DNA of 64,000 nt, from the NCBI RefSeq assembly GCF_016862175.1, contig NZ_BOML01000027.1, forward strand, positions 124,001-188,000. The letters run 5' to 3'. A program made the position numbers and the translations under genes. Below the pieces are notes generated by a model that was not told the origin of the DNA, did not search any database, and saw nothing but the letters and a program-made list of their open reading frames with translations. Positions 63,117-64,000 of the stretch are shown here, piece after piece. This DNA comes from Paractinoplanes durhamensis (GTDB lineage: Bacteria; Actinomycetota; Actinomycetes; Mycobacteriales; Micromonosporaceae). Numbering within the stretch: the first letter of the stretch is position 1; the number at the start of each line of letters is the position of its first letter.

Positions 63117-64000
63117 TCAGCGGGAGACGTGGACGTTGACGATCGCGGTGGTGCCGTTGCGGACGGACTTCAGCGCCCGGTCGAGGGCCGGTTCCAGCTC
63201 GGACGCCGCCGTGACGGTCTCGCCGTGCATGCCGAACGGCTCCGCGAACGCGGCCAGCGACGGCTGCCCGGACAGGTCGTGGCCGAGGAACTCGCCGGTC
63301 TGCACGGCCGCGCCCTGCGGGTAGAAGCGCAGGTGGTTCATCTTCATCGAGCGGTATTCGTGGTTGTTGAACACCACGATCAGCAGCGGCAACCCGTTGG
63401 CCCTGGCGGCTTCGAGCGACGGGATGACCGGGTTGTAGAGGAACGCGCCGTCCCCGATGGTCAGCACCACCGGCCGGTCGGCGGCGGCCAGCTTGACCCC
63501 GAGCGCGACGGCGATGCCCTGCCCGAGCCCGCCCTGCACGTAGAAGTACGAGTCCGGCTGCGACCGCTGCAGATGCCGCTGCACGACCCGGCTGTGCGTG
63601 ATGGTCTCGTCCACCACGATCGCGTCGCCGGCCAGCTCGCGCAGCGCCACGACGACCTGCACCGGGTCGATCCCGACCGCCGCCGCGGCTTTCTCCTCGG
63701 CGGCGAGGACCGCCGCCACCTCGATCGCGTGATGATCTTCAAGCCCGGGACGGCCGGGTGCGGGGCCGGCCTGGGCGGCCAGCGCGCGCAGCGTTTCGGC
63801 GACACCTCCTTCGAGGTACGCGTCGGCGCGCAACACCTGGTAGACGATGTGTGGCCGCTGCGGCACGTCGTCGATCACCACGATCCGGGCCCGGGCCGGC
63901 TTGCGGGACGGCGGGTAGAACGGCGCCCGGCAGTTGACCAGCAGGATCAGGTCGGCCGCGTCGACCCACGGTTCGAGGTCACCGCCGGCGTGCAGGACGT
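63117..64000 (-). CDS. Thiamine-pyrophosphate enzyme, partial (5' end beyond window)
   Basis: This is the C-terminal part of an acetolactate synthase/benzoylformate decarboxylase-type enzyme. The frame stays open to the window edge, through a segment like the central domain (DLILLVNCRAPFYPPSRK). The TPP-binding motif is GDGAFLYNPV to VVFNN, the GDG-N pattern. A tail with NHLRFYPQG follows. The substrate is a 2-oxo acid not specified by sequence. Together with the Ldh_2 gene it may form a two-step path. The start codon is off the window. Confidence 0.88.
   Translation of the reverse strand, partial: VLHAGGDLEPWVDAADLILLVNCRAPFYPPSRKPARARIVVIDDVPQRPHIVYQVLRADAYLEGGVAETLRALAAQAGPAPGRPGLEDHHAIEVAAVLAAEEKAAAAVGIDPVQVVVALRELAGDAIVVDETITHSRVVQRHLQRSQPDSYFYVQGGLGQGIAVALGVKLAAADRPVVLTIGDGAFLYNPVIPSLEAARANGLPLLIVVFNNHEYRSMKMNHLRFYPQGAAVQTGEFLGHDLSGQPSLAAFAEPFGMHGETVTAASELEPALDRALKSVRNGTTAIVNVHVSR

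Overview
The window is high-GC actinobacterial DNA. Dense GGDEF/PAS signalling, a SigE-type ECF sigma factor, secreted CBM2 and expansin-type proteins, a perfect CebR-type operator and an htdX/fabG4/fadA2-type lipid cluster all point to a mycelial soil actinomycete, most likely Micromonosporaceae (Actinoplanes-like). That assignment is inference from gene content and codon bias. I see no rRNA, tRNA, CRISPR array, prophage or insertion sequence. The window looks chromosomal, and its last gene runs off the right edge.

Layout. 0.2-4.1 kb: membrane diguanylate cyclase and glycogen phosphorylase. 4.1-8.8 kb: a NACHT-type STAND NTPase directly behind a secreted expansin-CBM2 protein whose promoter carries a perfect 14-bp CebR-like palindrome. 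8.8-11.4 kb: efflux pump, TetR and cupin operon with operator-like inverted repeats. 11.6-13.8 kb: GGDEF-EAL protein. 13.8-20.1 kb: lipid cluster (thiolase divergent from reductase, MaoC hydratase, acyl-CoA dehydrogenase and acyl-CoA ligase) with the same core order as mycobacterial htdX-fabG4-fadA2. 20.1-22.3 kb: TPR-GGDEF protein and a CadD-type transporter. 22.3-23.4 kb: gene-free, repeat-rich DNA. 23.4-26.8 kb: secreted phosphoesterase, GH13 enzyme and serine hydrolase. 26.9-31.2 kb: two-component pair, GNAT protein and receptor Ser/Thr kinase. 31.4-35.7 kb: operon of a sortase-like protein lacking its catalytic Cys, two polytopic glycosyltransferase-like proteins and a PL4-type lyase. 35.8-40.3 kb: 1502-aa multi-PAS/GAF histidine kinase. 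40.4-45.2 kb: secreted phosphodiesterase, Tat-exported PAP2 phosphatase, M15-like lipoprotein and Mrp-type ATPase. 45.2-47.8 kb: SnoaL-like pair, MFS and Ddn-like genes. 47.9-49.8 kb: lipoprotein, ECF sigma factor and membrane protein, in which the two outer proteins share one extracellular domain. 49.9-56.5 kb: SIMPL protein, DUF2007 protein, a broken M48 protease, ICMT, MFS genes, PPOX and a MarR/efflux pair with paired operators. 56.5-57.5 kb: two divergent genes that have both lost their 5' ends. 57.4-64.0 kb: a small kinase, 2OG-Fe(II) oxygenase, PEBP, XRE regulator, VOC protein, Ldh_2 dehydrogenase and a partial TPP enzyme.

Most novel candidates: the sigma factor with duplicated exodomains; the NACHT gene placed behind a cellulose-responsive expansin; the reciprocal deletion at 57.1 kb; the active-site-less sortase operon; and the repeat-rich gene desert. 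All functional statements come from reading motifs and gene order. No database search was run.
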